Shown one piece after another: positions 19,016 through 27,310 of a stretch of 64,000 bases of DNA. The position numbers and the translations under genes were made by a program. The DNA is taken from NCBI RefSeq assembly GCF_002795825.1, contig NZ_CP018800.1, positions 1,798,001 to 1,862,000 of the forward strand. The letters run 5' to 3'. The stretch comes from Mariprofundus ferrinatatus. GTDB lineage: Bacteria > Pseudomonadota > Zetaproteobacteria > Mariprofundales > Mariprofundaceae. Positions within the stretch are counted from its first letter, which is position 1. Every line of letters starts with the position of its first letter. The notes under the pieces are model-generated. The model was not told the origin of the DNA. It did no database searches and was given only the letters and a program-made list of their open reading frames with translations.

Positions 19016-19642
19016 GTGCCTTTCGATTTAGCCGTCATCGACCTCGACAACACGCTTTATGCCGCCGATACCGGCGTCTTCGCCCGTATGGACAAACGCA
19101 TGACCGCCTATGTCGCCAGAGAACTCGGTGTCGATGCAAAAGAGGCGGACCGGCTCAGGGTGAAATACTGGAAGGAGTACGGCACCACGCTCCGCGGCAT
19201 GATGCTGCACCACGGCATGGAGCCGGAGGGCTTCCTGCACGACGTACACGACATCGACGCACATGAAATCCTGAAAAAGGACGAGGAACTCGATGCGGCG
19301 CTGGCCCGGCTGCCGGGGCGTAAGGTGATCCACACCAACGGCATTACCGAGCATGCCGAGAGGATTCTTGCCGCGCTTGGCATCCGCCATCACTTCGAAC
19401 GCATCTACGATATCCGCTTCAACGATTACATCCCCAAGCCGTGCAAGGAGACGCTGGCGCTGCTGATCGAAAATGAGGGGTGCGATCCGGGGCGCACGCT
19501 GGTGGTCGACGACATGGCCGATAACCTGAAGGTGGCGCGGGAGCTCGGCTGCAAAACGGTCTGGATCACCCAGGAGCCGGAAGGCCACTGGGACTTCCAT
19601 ATCCCCCGCTTCCATCATCTTCCGGATGCATTAAGGCAATAA
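19016..19642 (+). CDS. HAD-superfamily pyrimidine-5'-nucleotidase-like hydrolase
   Basis: A 208-residue cytoplasmic phosphatase with a GTG start at 19016. HAD motif I is DLDNTLYAADTG, with the nucleophile Asp and acid Asp. Motif II is HTNGITEHAERILAALGI. The motif III Lys lies in IPKPCKETLALL, and motif IV is LVVDDMADNLKVARELG. The YAADTGVFARMDKRMTAYV cap matches Sdt1/PpsR-like pyrimidine nucleotidases. It probably dephosphorylates a small nucleotide or sugar phosphate. A strong hairpin terminator follows the stop and separates it from the convergent rho gene. Confidence 0.82.
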   Translation: MPFDLAVIDLDNTLYAADTGVFARMDKRMTAYVARELGVDAKEADRLRVKYWKEYGTTLRGMMLHHGMEPEGFLHDVHDIDAHEILKKDEELDAALARLPGRKVIHTNGITEHAERILAALGIRHHFERIYDIRFNDYIPKPCKETLALLIENEGCDPGRTLVVDDMADNLKVARELGCKTVWITQEPEGHWDFHIPRFHHLPDALRQ

Positions 19643-19644
19643 AA

Positions 19645-19668
19645 AAGGCCGGCAAAGCCGGCCTTTTG
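19645..19668. terminator. bidirectional intrinsic terminator between HAD gene and rho
   Basis: The sequence AAGGCCGGC-AAA-GCCGGCCTT is a perfect nine-base-pair stem. Upstream A residues and a downstream T run allow termination in both directions. It lies 3 bases after the HAD gene stop and 19 bases past the rho stop. Confidence 0.9.
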
Positions 19669-19686
19669 TTTTAGCTACATCTTGTT

Positions 19687-21405
19687 CTACTGATTCATGC
19701 GATCAAAGAACTCGGCGTTGTTCTTGGTGGTGCCGAGCTTATCAAGCAGGAACTCCATCGCATCAATGGTGCCCATCGGTGAGAGTATCTTGCGCAGGAT
19801 CCACACCTTCTGCAGATCTTCGCGCGGCGTAAGCAACTCCTCCTTGCGGGTGCCCGACGGTGCGATGTCGATAGAGGGGAATACACGCTTGTCCGCCAGC
19901 TTGCGATCAAGCTTGATCTCCATGTTACCGGTACCCTTGAACTCCTCGAAGATCACCTCATCCATCTTGGAGCCGGTCTCGATCAGCGCGGTGGCGATAA
20001 TGGTCAGGGAGCCGCCACCTTCGATGTTACGGGCAGCGCCGAAGAAGCGTTTCGGGCGGTGCAGCGCATTGGCATCCACACCACCGGTAAGAATCTTGCC
20101 CGAGGATGGCACAACGGTGTTGTAGGCGCGCGCGAGTCGGGTGATCGAATCGAGCAGGATCACCACATCCTTGCCGGTCTCCACCAGTCGCTTGGCCTTC
20201 TCGATCACCATCTCGGAGACCTGTACATGGCGCTGTGCCGGCTCGTCGAAGGTGGATGAGACAACCTCCCCCTTCACCGAACGCTTCATGTCGGTCACCT
20301 CTTCCGGACGCTCGTCGATCAAAAGTACGATCAGCTCCACAGCCGGATGATTGGCCTCGATCGAGTGTGCGATCGACTGCATCATCACCGTTTTACCGGT
20401 ACGTGGCGGTGCCACCAGCAGAGCGCGCTGCCCTTTTCCGATCGGCGATACGATATCGATGATACGGCCGGTGATATCCTTCTTGGTTGGATTCTCGACC
20501 TCCATATGCAGGCGCTCATCCGGATAGAGCGGCGTCAGGTTGTCAAAGAGCACCTTGGTACGCGCCTGCTCGGGTGACTGGCCATTGGTGGTGTCGACTG
20601 TTTTCAGTGCAAAATATTTCTCGCCGCGGCGTGGCGAGCGGATTTCTCCGGCTACGGTATCGCCCTTACGCAGGAAGAAGCGGCGGATCTGGTGCGACGA
20701 GACATAGACATCGTCCGGGCCTGAAAGGTAGTTGGCATCGGGAGAGCGCAGGAAGCCGAATCCGTCCGGCAGAATCTCAAGCACGCCCTCACTGTAGATG
20801 GTGCCGCCACGCAGCCCGTGGGCACGAAGGATGGCGGAAACCTGCTCCTGCTTACGCATGCCGGCGGCATTCTCGATATCGTACTGGTCGGCGAGTTCCA
20901 GCAGTTCGGTAGGTGACTTGGCCGAAACCTCCTTCAGGTTCAGCGTCACCCCTTCCATTTCGTCAGAAATTCTTTCATCGGAATCATCGCGGCGACCGCG
21001 CTTACCGTTACGGTCTGGTTTATTGTTACGGTCACCCTTCTTCCAGCGCGGGCGTTTGCCATGCTCCTGAGACTGATCCCTGGCTGCCTCATCATGGTTT
21101 GTGGATGAAGCATCTGCCTTTGCCTCAACTTCACTTTCCGAAGTTTCGGCCTTGGGCGTTCTGCTGCGCCGACGCGGCTTCTCCTCAGCTGCCACGTCAG
21201 CTGGCGGCGCCTCTTTTTCGCCTGCATCAGCTTCAACCTTCTCCTTGGGAGGCCTGCCTCGGCGACGAGGTTTCTCCGCAGCAACAGCTGCCTCGGGAGC
21301 AGCCTCTACCACTTTGCGAGGCCTGCCACGGCGTGCAGGTTTCTCATCAGCAGGCTTAGCCTCAGAAGCATCCACTTCCTGCGCTACTTCGATTTCGTTA
21401 GACAT
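19687..21405 (-). CDS. rho: transcription termination factor Rho with extended N-terminus
   Basis: The ATG at 21405, with a GGAG ribosome site, gives 572 residues, well above the roughly 420 of E. coli Rho. Residues 1 to about 155 are low-complexity, Ala/Glu/Lys-rich and carry AT-hook-like repeats ([23 protein letters not shown]), then a basic Arg/Asn/Asp segment. The conserved core follows: N-terminal helix bundle ([20 protein letters not shown]), cold-shock RNA-binding fold ([20 protein letters not shown]), Walker A (APPRTGKT), Walker B ([14 protein letters not shown]) and the Q/R loops. The hexameric helicase ends transcription. Rho proteins with long insertions occur in Actinobacteria and others. 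Confidence 0.96.
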   Translation of the reverse strand: MSNEIEVAQEVDASEAKPADEKPARRGRPRKVVEAAPEAAVAAEKPRRRGRPPKEKVEADAGEKEAPPADVAAEEKPRRRSRTPKAETSESEVEAKADASSTNHDEAARDQSQEHGKRPRWKKGDRNNKPDRNGKRGRRDDSDERISDEMEGVTLNLKEVSAKSPTELLELADQYDIENAAGMRKQEQVSAILRAHGLRGGTIYSEGVLEILPDGFGFLRSPDANYLSGPDDVYVSSHQIRRFFLRKGDTVAGEIRSPRRGEKYFALKTVDTTNGQSPEQARTKVLFDNLTPLYPDERLHMEVENPTKKDITGRIIDIVSPIGKGQRALLVAPPRTGKTVMMQSIAHSIEANHPAVELIVLLIDERPEEVTDMKRSVKGEVVSSTFDEPAQRHVQVSEMVIEKAKRLVETGKDVVILLDSITRLARAYNTVVPSSGKILTGGVDANALHRPKRFFGAARNIEGGGSLTIIATALIETGSKMDEVIFEEFKGTGNMEIKLDRKLADKRVFPSIDIAPSGTRKEELLTPREDLQKVWILRKILSPMGTIDAMEFLLDKLGTTKNNAEFFDRMNQ

Positions 21406-21527
21406 TGAATACTCCAAGTGAATAGACGGGTCGGATAGATGAAACCTGATACGTCTTTGATGAATTACTGATAGGTGACAGTTACTACGGATAGCCGGAA
21501 CGCCAGAGAAAACCGGCAACGGATGCA

Positions 21528-21556
21528 TTGCTAAATGTGCATCCTGCCCATGTCAA
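21528..21556 (-). promoter_or_regulatory. candidate sigma-70 promoter for rho
   Basis: On the minus strand a perfect -35 TTGACA (21551-21556) is followed at 17 bases by a weak -10, TAGCAA (21528-21533). Transcription from here would give rho a leader of about 115 bases, long enough for the autogenous control known for rho in E. coli. Confidence 0.45.
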
Positions 21557-21786
21557 CCCTGAGAGACTACATCAACGAATCAATCTGTAACAGTAAGATT
21601 TGATACGGGCGGATCAGTAATCTTTGTGCTCGGCCAGCCCCTCCTGCAGCAGTGGATCATTCACATTGTTCCAGCCGCCACCATCAGCGGCAAGCCGGAT
21701 CTCTGCATGATGGCCGCCATACTTCCCCCTCCTCTCTTTGACTATCCCCGCCCTCCGGATTCCCATCTCCCCGGGCAGACGTTTAG

Positions 21787-22386
21787 CTATAGTGTAGCAA
21801 GAATCTTGCGGTGTATGGCATTCACCTCGGCCTCGAGTGCCTGCAGGGAGCCATTGTTTTCTATAAGCCATGTGGCGGCCCGCCTGCGCTGATCATCGCC
21901 GCATTGCCGTGCCGTTATGGTGCGAAACTGTTTCTCATTGCGATCGCCACGCGCCAGTACCCTGTTCAGGCGAACATTCTCATCGGCCAGAACAACGATC
22001 ACACCATCCATACGGCCCACGCCTCCCGACTCCAGCAGAACGGATGCCTCAACAATGACATAGGGGGCCTGCAGCTTCTCAAGCCACTGCTCCTCCGCCC
22101 GCCAGATCAGCGGATGCATAATGGCATTGAGCTTTGCGGTCTCCGCATCACTGCTAAAACAGTGGTTTGCAAGTGCTGCGCGGTTGATTGTGCCGTCCTT
22201 ATTGAGAAAGTTTTCACCAAAGGCCTCGATCAGCTGTGCTGATCCGTTTGTACCGGGCGCAATGACCGCATGCCCCACCCTGTCGAGATCAAGAACCGGA
22301 ACGCCCAGTTTTTCAAACATGACAGCCGTTGCGCTTTTGCCGCTGCCGATACCGCCGGTCAGTCCGATTCGCAGCGGTCTGTTCAC
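21787..22386 (-). CDS. coaE: dephospho-CoA kinase
   Basis: Phosphorylates dephospho-CoA at the ribose 3' hydroxyl, the last step of CoA synthesis. The GTG at 22386 overlaps the stop of the prepilin peptidase gene (GTGA) and gives 199 residues, the family norm. An upstream in-frame ATG would extend it into that gene. Motifs are P-loop LTGGIGSGKSATAVMFEKLG, VLDLDRVGHAVI, the lid-region Arg residues (RVLARGDRNEKQFRTITARQ) and WLIENNGSLQALEAEV. Placement directly after pilD is common in Proteobacteria. Confidence 0.94.
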   Translation of the reverse strand: MNRPLRIGLTGGIGSGKSATAVMFEKLGVPVLDLDRVGHAVIAPGTNGSAQLIEAFGENFLNKDGTINRAALANHCFSSDAETAKLNAIMHPLIWRAEEQWLEKLQAPYVIVEASVLLESGGVGRMDGVIVVLADENVRLNRVLARGDRNEKQFRTITARQCGDDQRRRAATWLIENNGSLQALEAEVNAIHRKILATL

Positions 22387-23153
22387 CCGCTTACCCCGAG
22401 CAGCCCTGTATACCACGCCACAATCTCCCCGCCTGCGACAAACCAGAGCATGCCTGCCACCGCCAGGTAGGGGCCAAATGGAATCTCGGCCCGCATGCCG
22501 CGACGTGAAAGCAGAAGAAAGATTGAACCGACCACAACACCGGCAACCGATGAAGCAAGAATAATAAACGGGAGGGCCTGCCAGCCCATAAATGCGCCCA
22601 GCATTGCCAGCAGTTTAAAGTCACCGTATCCCATCCCCTCACGACCGGTCACCAGCAGGAATATGCGGGCGACCAGCCAGAAGATCCAGTAACCGGCCAC
22701 GGCTCCAATCAGTGCCTCCTGCAGGTAACCAAACCACCATGAAAAGGCGAGCCCGAGTGCAATGCCGGGAAAGGTCAGTGCGTTGGGAAGAAGCCATGTC
22801 TCCAGGTCGATCAGGGTCAGTATCCAGAGCAGAAAAAACAGTGAAAGCGCCATCAGCAGAATCGGCGTCGGCCCATAGAGCCAGGCCAGCCCCGCAAAGC
22901 TCAATCCCATGATCGCCTCAAGCAGGGGGTAACGCCACGATATAGGCTCGTGACAGTGGCGACAGCGCCCCTTTAGCAGGATCCATGAAACGAGCGGGAC
23001 ATTATCCCTGAATGCAATGGGATGCTTACAGGCCGGACAGTGACTGGCCGGAAAGGCGATCGACTCGCGGCGTGGAATCCTGTGCACACACACATTGGCA
23101 AAGCTGCCGAAGATCAGTCCGAGAATACCCACTGCCAACACAAACAGTGTCAC
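22383..23153 (-). CDS. pilD: type IV prepilin peptidase / N-methyltransferase
   Basis: An inner-membrane aspartyl protease that cuts prepilin leader peptides and methylates the new N-terminus. The 256 residues contain the N-terminal zinc-binding cysteine pairs (CPACKHPIAFRDNVPLVSWI, then CRHCHEPI), the aspartate in LIDLETWLLPNALTFPG and the second catalytic motif GMGYGDFKLLAMLGA. About seven TM helices are visible. The GTG start overlaps the pilR stop, and the stop overlaps coaE. With pilB and pilC this completes the core assembly genes. No pilin gene is in the window. Confidence 0.95.
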   Translation of the reverse strand: MTLFVLAVGILGLIFGSFANVCVHRIPRRESIAFPASHCPACKHPIAFRDNVPLVSWILLKGRCRHCHEPISWRYPLLEAIMGLSFAGLAWLYGPTPILLMALSLFFLLWILTLIDLETWLLPNALTFPGIALGLAFSWWFGYLQEALIGAVAGYWIFWLVARIFLLVTGREGMGYGDFKLLAMLGAFMGWQALPFIILASSVAGVVVGSIFLLLSRRGMRAEIPFGPYLAVAGMLWFVAGGEIVAWYTGLLGVSG

Positions 23154-24520
23154 TCATCTCCTCCGGAGAGCCCCAGTTTCTTGAGCCGGTAACGCAACGA
23201 GCGGAAGCTGATACCCAGCTCCTCCGCCGCGCGCGTAATATTCCCCCCGGTTCTGGCCAACGCCTCATCAATCAGCTGCCGCTCCACCAGTTCCATCCAC
23301 TCATCCAGATTCTGCTGTTGCTGCTGAAGATGATAGAGCGAGATCTCAGAAACAGGCTGCGGTGCCAGGTAGAGTTCATTGAGCAGGGCAACATCCAGAT
23401 CGCCACTCTCGCTGAGGGCCAGCATACGCTGCAGAAGGTTCTCAAGTTCGCGAACATTGCCCGTAAACGGAAACTCAGACAGACGCTTCAGGCAGCCCTC
23501 ACTCAGGGTGGAACGTCCCCCACTCCACTGCCGCACAATAGCCCTGGCCAGCACCGGGATATCCTCCCTGCGCTGACGCAGGGGAGGCATGTGCACAGGC
23601 ACAACATTCAGCCGGAAAAAAAGGTCCTCACGGAAGGTGCCTTTACGCACTTCCGCTTCAAGGTCGCGATTTGTGGCGGCGATAATTCGTACATCCACAT
23701 CGTGCTCCCGGTCATCGCCAACACGCCGGACACGCCGCTCCTGCAAGACACGCAGCAACTTGACCTGAACCGATAGCGGCATCTCCCCGACCTCATCCAG
23801 GAACAGGGTGCCACCATTGGCGGACTCGATCAGACCGGGCCGGTCAAGGTCAGCTCCGGTAAATGCCCCCTTGCGATGTCCAAACAGTTCAGATTCAAAC
23901 AGCCCCTCGGGAATCGCCCCGCAATGCACCGGCACGAACGGTCCACCGGCACGACTGGAGGAGGTGTGCACGGTACGTGCCGCAAGCTCCTTTCCTGTCC
24001 CCGATTCGCCACCGATCAAAACTGTAAAATCGGATTGTGCTGCGCGCATGAGCCGCGAACGCACCCGCTTCATCGGCTCTGACTCACCGATCAGCATCTC
24101 ATTTTTCACGGCCAGTTCATCTTCCGCTTCAGCCTCATGCGCACTGTCGGCAGAAGCGATGTCGGCAAGAGCTATCTCCACAGCCACAGCCAGCTCGTCA
24201 GCCGACACCGGTTTGGTCAGATAGTCGAATGCTCCCTCTTTCATCGCTGCCACAGCCGTATCGGCGCTGGCATAGGCGGTAAGCAGGAGAATTCTGGCAT
24301 CGGGCAACAAACGCTTTCCGGCCCTGATGACATCAATGCCTGCATCACGCCCATCCATGCGCAGGTCTGTCAGCACCACATCAAAGTTCTGCGCCTGCAT
24401 CAACTGCTCAGCCTCTTCTGCCGACGCGCACCCACTCACCTGGTGCCCCTGCATATTCAGCCCCAGAGAGAGTATCTGTCTGGCGTTCGCCTCATCCTCA
24501 ACAAGCAGAATATCAGCCAT
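23150..24520 (-). CDS. pilR: sigma-54-dependent response regulator PilR
   Basis: A 456-residue NtrC-type activator. It has a receiver domain (ILLVEDEANARQ; phospho-acceptor Asp in VVLTDLRMDG), an AAA+ domain with Walker A GESGTGKE, the sigma-54 contact loop GAFTGA and Walker B FLDEVGEM, and a Fis-type helix-turn-helix at the C-terminus (NITRAAEELGISFRSLRYRL). The ATG at 24520 overlaps the pilS stop by eight bases. PilR normally activates the major pilin gene pilA with RpoN. That target is not in this window. Confidence 0.92.
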   Translation of the reverse strand: MADILLVEDEANARQILSLGLNMQGHQVSGCASAEEAEQLMQAQNFDVVLTDLRMDGRDAGIDVIRAGKRLLPDARILLLTAYASADTAVAAMKEGAFDYLTKPVSADELAVAVEIALADIASADSAHEAEAEDELAVKNEMLIGESEPMKRVRSRLMRAAQSDFTVLIGGESGTGKELAARTVHTSSSRAGGPFVPVHCGAIPEGLFESELFGHRKGAFTGADLDRPGLIESANGGTLFLDEVGEMPLSVQVKLLRVLQERRVRRVGDDREHDVDVRIIAATNRDLEAEVRKGTFREDLFFRLNVVPVHMPPLRQRREDIPVLARAIVRQWSGGRSTLSEGCLKRLSEFPFTGNVRELENLLQRMLALSESGDLDVALLNELYLAPQPVSEISLYHLQQQQQNLDEWMELVERQLIDEALARTGGNITRAAEELGISFRSLRYRLKKLGLSGGDE

Positions 24521-26051
24521 TATTTTCTCCCGCGGCCGCCAGCTTACCGTCACTGTTTTTTGCTGTCCCGATCTCACCTGTTACCGTAAAGCAGGTGGAC
24601 TCTTTCAGACAGTTGATATCGACTCGCCAACCATTGACTCGACACACCTGCTGAACAGTGGCCAGCCCGAGCCCCACTCCAGAAGACCTGCCGCTTACAA
24701 ACGGCTCAAATATCCGCCCCCTGATATTCTCGGGCACCTTGCCGGGATTGCAAACCTTAAGCTTCCACACACCCGTTTCTGCATGCATGTCGATGCGCAC
24801 AGCGCCCTTACTGCTGTTGGCCAGGGCATTGGAAAGAAGGTTATCAAGCACCACCCGGAAATGGTCCGGATCGAGATTGATCTGGTCAATATCACAGCTC
24901 CATAGAATGCGGCTGGAACCTGTCATCTCATACTGGGCGACTGCAGCTGCTATCAGCTCGGAAATATCGACAGACTCCGGCGCCGGAACCATCGGCTTGG
25001 CATAATCGAGCATTGTTGAGGCCAGGCGATTCAATCGCAACATCTCATCGTGCAGGATATGTTTAATATTTATGCCATCACTTTTTTTCCCTTTATCGAT
25101 AAACTCCAGCCCCTGAGTCATGGTCTGAATCGGGTTGCGGATCTCATGTGCCAGCATCGCCGCCATCTGCCCCAAAGCAGCCATCTTCTCCTGCTGCACC
25201 AGCTCCTGCTCCATTTTGCGCACATCACTGATATCCACCAGAGTTAACAGCCACATCGCATCATGGCCCGCATCCAGCCGGGTCACCCGCACCAGAATGA
25301 TCTTATCATTGTGTTTATAATCAAACTGGCACGTGGGGGCGTGAGGCCGTTCAAAATATCTATTCAGGTCAGGCATGGAGAGTAACTCTTCCAGCTGCAA
25401 TGATCCAAGCAGCCTTCTCGCTGCAGCATTCATATCGGAGAGATGACGATCCTCATCGAGCACCACCATCCCCTCATGCATGGATAGCATGACACGGTCA
25501 TAAAGATCCTTGAGCTGGCGATGCTGCCGCACAGCCTGGACGCTGACCGCGCGCAGTGCCGAGTGCCGTCTGGAGATAAAGGCCATCACGCCACCGACCA
25601 GCAGCAGCGCCGACACCTGCAGCAGTGCATGCGTTGACTGCTGCGCATCAAGCAGTGAGTAATGTATCTTCCACGCCGCCGCATATGCAGCAGCAAGGTA
25701 GCAGATACAGGCAATGATTGACGTCAACTGTGGAAGCAGACGCATGCCATGCAGGCCTGAGGCAATAATGATCAGGCCTGAAAGAAATGCGAACGGACTT
25801 GTCACACCTCCGGTAGAAAACACCAGCAGCCCTGCCAGCAGTGCATCACCGCCATAGCAGAACATCAGCTGGTTGCGGGGTGTGAAATTACTGTAGGAGA
25901 GCAGTGCCTGCATCACCAGCAGAAGCAGAAACAGCAACCCCGCGGCAACCATCACCTGCTGCTGGAGTTCGGCGGCATCCTGATAGAACCAGGTAGCAAT
26001 AATTAGTGCGATGGCACTGCCCGCCAGCACCCGGAGGTATAGCGTTATCAT
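24513..26051 (-). CDS. pilS: sensor histidine kinase PilS
   Basis: A 512-residue inner-membrane kinase. Six TM helices fill about residues 1-165. A cytoplasmic PAS domain follows (about 190-295, MHEGMVVLDEDRHLSDMNAA), then HisKA with MAAMLAHEIRNPIQTMTQGL and an HATPase domain (FRVVLDNLLSNALANSS, IFEPFVSGRSSGVGLGLATV). This matches PilS, the partner of PilR encoded immediately downstream. It starts with ATG 65 bases after pilC, a gap that contains a perfect 14-base palindrome. Confidence 0.92.
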   Translation of the reverse strand: MITLYLRVLAGSAIALIIATWFYQDAAELQQQVMVAAGLLFLLLLVMQALLSYSNFTPRNQLMFCYGGDALLAGLLVFSTGGVTSPFAFLSGLIIIASGLHGMRLLPQLTSIIACICYLAAAYAAAWKIHYSLLDAQQSTHALLQVSALLLVGGVMAFISRRHSALRAVSVQAVRQHRQLKDLYDRVMLSMHEGMVVLDEDRHLSDMNAAARRLLGSLQLEELLSMPDLNRYFERPHAPTCQFDYKHNDKIILVRVTRLDAGHDAMWLLTLVDISDVRKMEQELVQQEKMAALGQMAAMLAHEIRNPIQTMTQGLEFIDKGKKSDGINIKHILHDEMLRLNRLASTMLDYAKPMVPAPESVDISELIAAAVAQYEMTGSSRILWSCDIDQINLDPDHFRVVLDNLLSNALANSSKGAVRIDMHAETGVWKLKVCNPGKVPENIRGRIFEPFVSGRSSGVGLGLATVQQVCRVNGWRVDINCLKESTCFTVTGEIGTAKNSDGKLAAAGENNG

Positions 26052-26085
26052 ATACAGTAGTTTTTCCGGCTCTTGGGTAAGCTGT

Positions 26086-26099
26086 TTGGCTTAAGCCAA
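26086..26099. promoter_or_regulatory. 14-base perfect palindrome in the pilC-pilS gap
   Basis: TTGGCTTAAGCCAA is self-complementary over all 14 bases and lies 35 bases upstream of the pilS start in a 65-base gap. It could be an operator or a short hairpin. No T run follows, so it is not a typical terminator. No known consensus was matched. Confidence 0.35.
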
Positions 26100-26116
26100 T
26101 ACATGATACGCAAAGA

Positions 26117-27310
26117 TCAGACTATCGAGGCCATCTGGAAGATCGGCAGATACATGGAGATTACCAGTCCGCCAATCACCACGCCGAGGAATGCCATAAT
26201 GATCGGCTCCATCAGCTGTTGCATGTTTTCCACTGCAGTATCGACCTCCTCCTCATAGAAGTCGGCGATCTTGCCCAGCATCTCCTCCAGACTACCGGTC
26301 TGCTCACCGATCGAGATCATCTGGGTAACCATGATAGGGAAAACACCACTGGCCTCAAGCGGTGCAGTCAGAGTCTGACCTTGTGCAATGGAGTCCTTCG
26401 ATGAGAGGATAACCTCTTCAATCACCACATTGCCCGAGGTCTCGGCCACAGTGTCCATCGCCTCAAGAATCGGTACGCCGGCCGCAGCCAGAGTAGAAAA
26501 TGTACGGCAGAACCTTGCCACGGCTGCTTTGCGAAGCACATCACCCAATACCGGCAGCGCCAGCAGAAGTTTGTCGATCTGGTAGCGTCCCTTCGGCGTT
26601 TTATAGATTGACTTGACGGCAAAAAACAGTGCAACTGGTGTACCGACCACAATATACCAGTACTCCACAAACAGCTCTGAAATATCCATGGTGATCTGAG
26701 TCGGTGCCGGCAGGTCCGCACCGAAGTCGGCAAACATTTCGCCGAAGACCGGAATCACAAAGATCATCAGGATGCTGGTCACGATAAAAGAGATGACCAG
26801 AATCGATGCCGGATAAACCATGGCGGACTTGATCTTGCGCTTCAGACTCAGCGCCTTCTCCTTATAACTGCAGAGCCTGAGAAGGATCGAGTCAAGAATA
26901 CCTCCCTGTTCGCCTGCCTCGATCAGCGAACAGGTCAGACGATCGAACTCCTTGGGGAACTTCCGCATCGTCTCACCAAGCTGATTACCTCCCTCAAGGC
27001 TCTGTCGCACCTCTCTGAGCAGCTTATTCATCGCCTTCTTGTCCGAGCCCTTCTCTGCCATCTCAAAGCACTGCACCAGCGGCAGACCTGCATTAATCAT
27101 GGTTGAGAGCTGGCGGAAGAAAACCGAGATATCCTTCTCATCCACCTTTTCCGGAAACAGGTGTATCTCTATCGGCTTCTTCTTAACCTTGATTTCGCTA
27201 AGCCCTGCACGCCGAAGTTTTGCCGAGACAATTTCGCGATTATTCGCCTCCATCTCGCCACTCTGGGGAACACCCTGCTTGTTCTTCGCCTGCCAGACAA
27301 ATATCGCCAT
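26117..27310 (-). CDS. pilC: type IV pilus inner-membrane platform protein PilC
   Basis: A 397-residue polytopic inner-membrane protein with two tandem T2SSF domains. The first is about 65-190 (FFRQLSTMINAGLPLVQCFE) and the second about 270-390 (FCRTFSTLAAAGVPILEAMD). Hydrophobic segments (YPASILVISFIVTSILMIFV and the C-terminal IIMAFLGVVIGGLVISMYL) flank them. It forms the platform that couples the PilB motor to pilin addition. The ATG at 27310 overlaps the pilB stop as TGATG, so translation is coupled. An upstream in-frame start would lie inside pilB. Confidence 0.95.
   Translation of the reverse strand: MAIFVWQAKNKQGVPQSGEMEANNREIVSAKLRRAGLSEIKVKKKPIEIHLFPEKVDEKDISVFFRQLSTMINAGLPLVQCFEMAEKGSDKKAMNKLLREVRQSLEGGNQLGETMRKFPKEFDRLTCSLIEAGEQGGILDSILLRLCSYKEKALSLKRKIKSAMVYPASILVISFIVTSILMIFVIPVFGEMFADFGADLPAPTQITMDISELFVEYWYIVVGTPVALFFAVKSIYKTPKGRYQIDKLLLALPVLGDVLRKAAVARFCRTFSTLAAAGVPILEAMDTVAETSGNVVIEEVILSSKDSIAQGQTLTAPLEASGVFPIMVTQMISIGEQTGSLEEMLGKIADFYEEEVDTAVENMQQLMEPIIMAFLGVVIGGLVISMYLPIFQMASIV

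Noticed and set aside
21614-21871. 85-residue minus-strand frame after coaE (core 50 residues from an ATG at 21766)
   Set aside because: It overlaps coaE in another frame. The inner ATG has a G-rich site directly against it with no proper spacing, and I recognise no family pattern.
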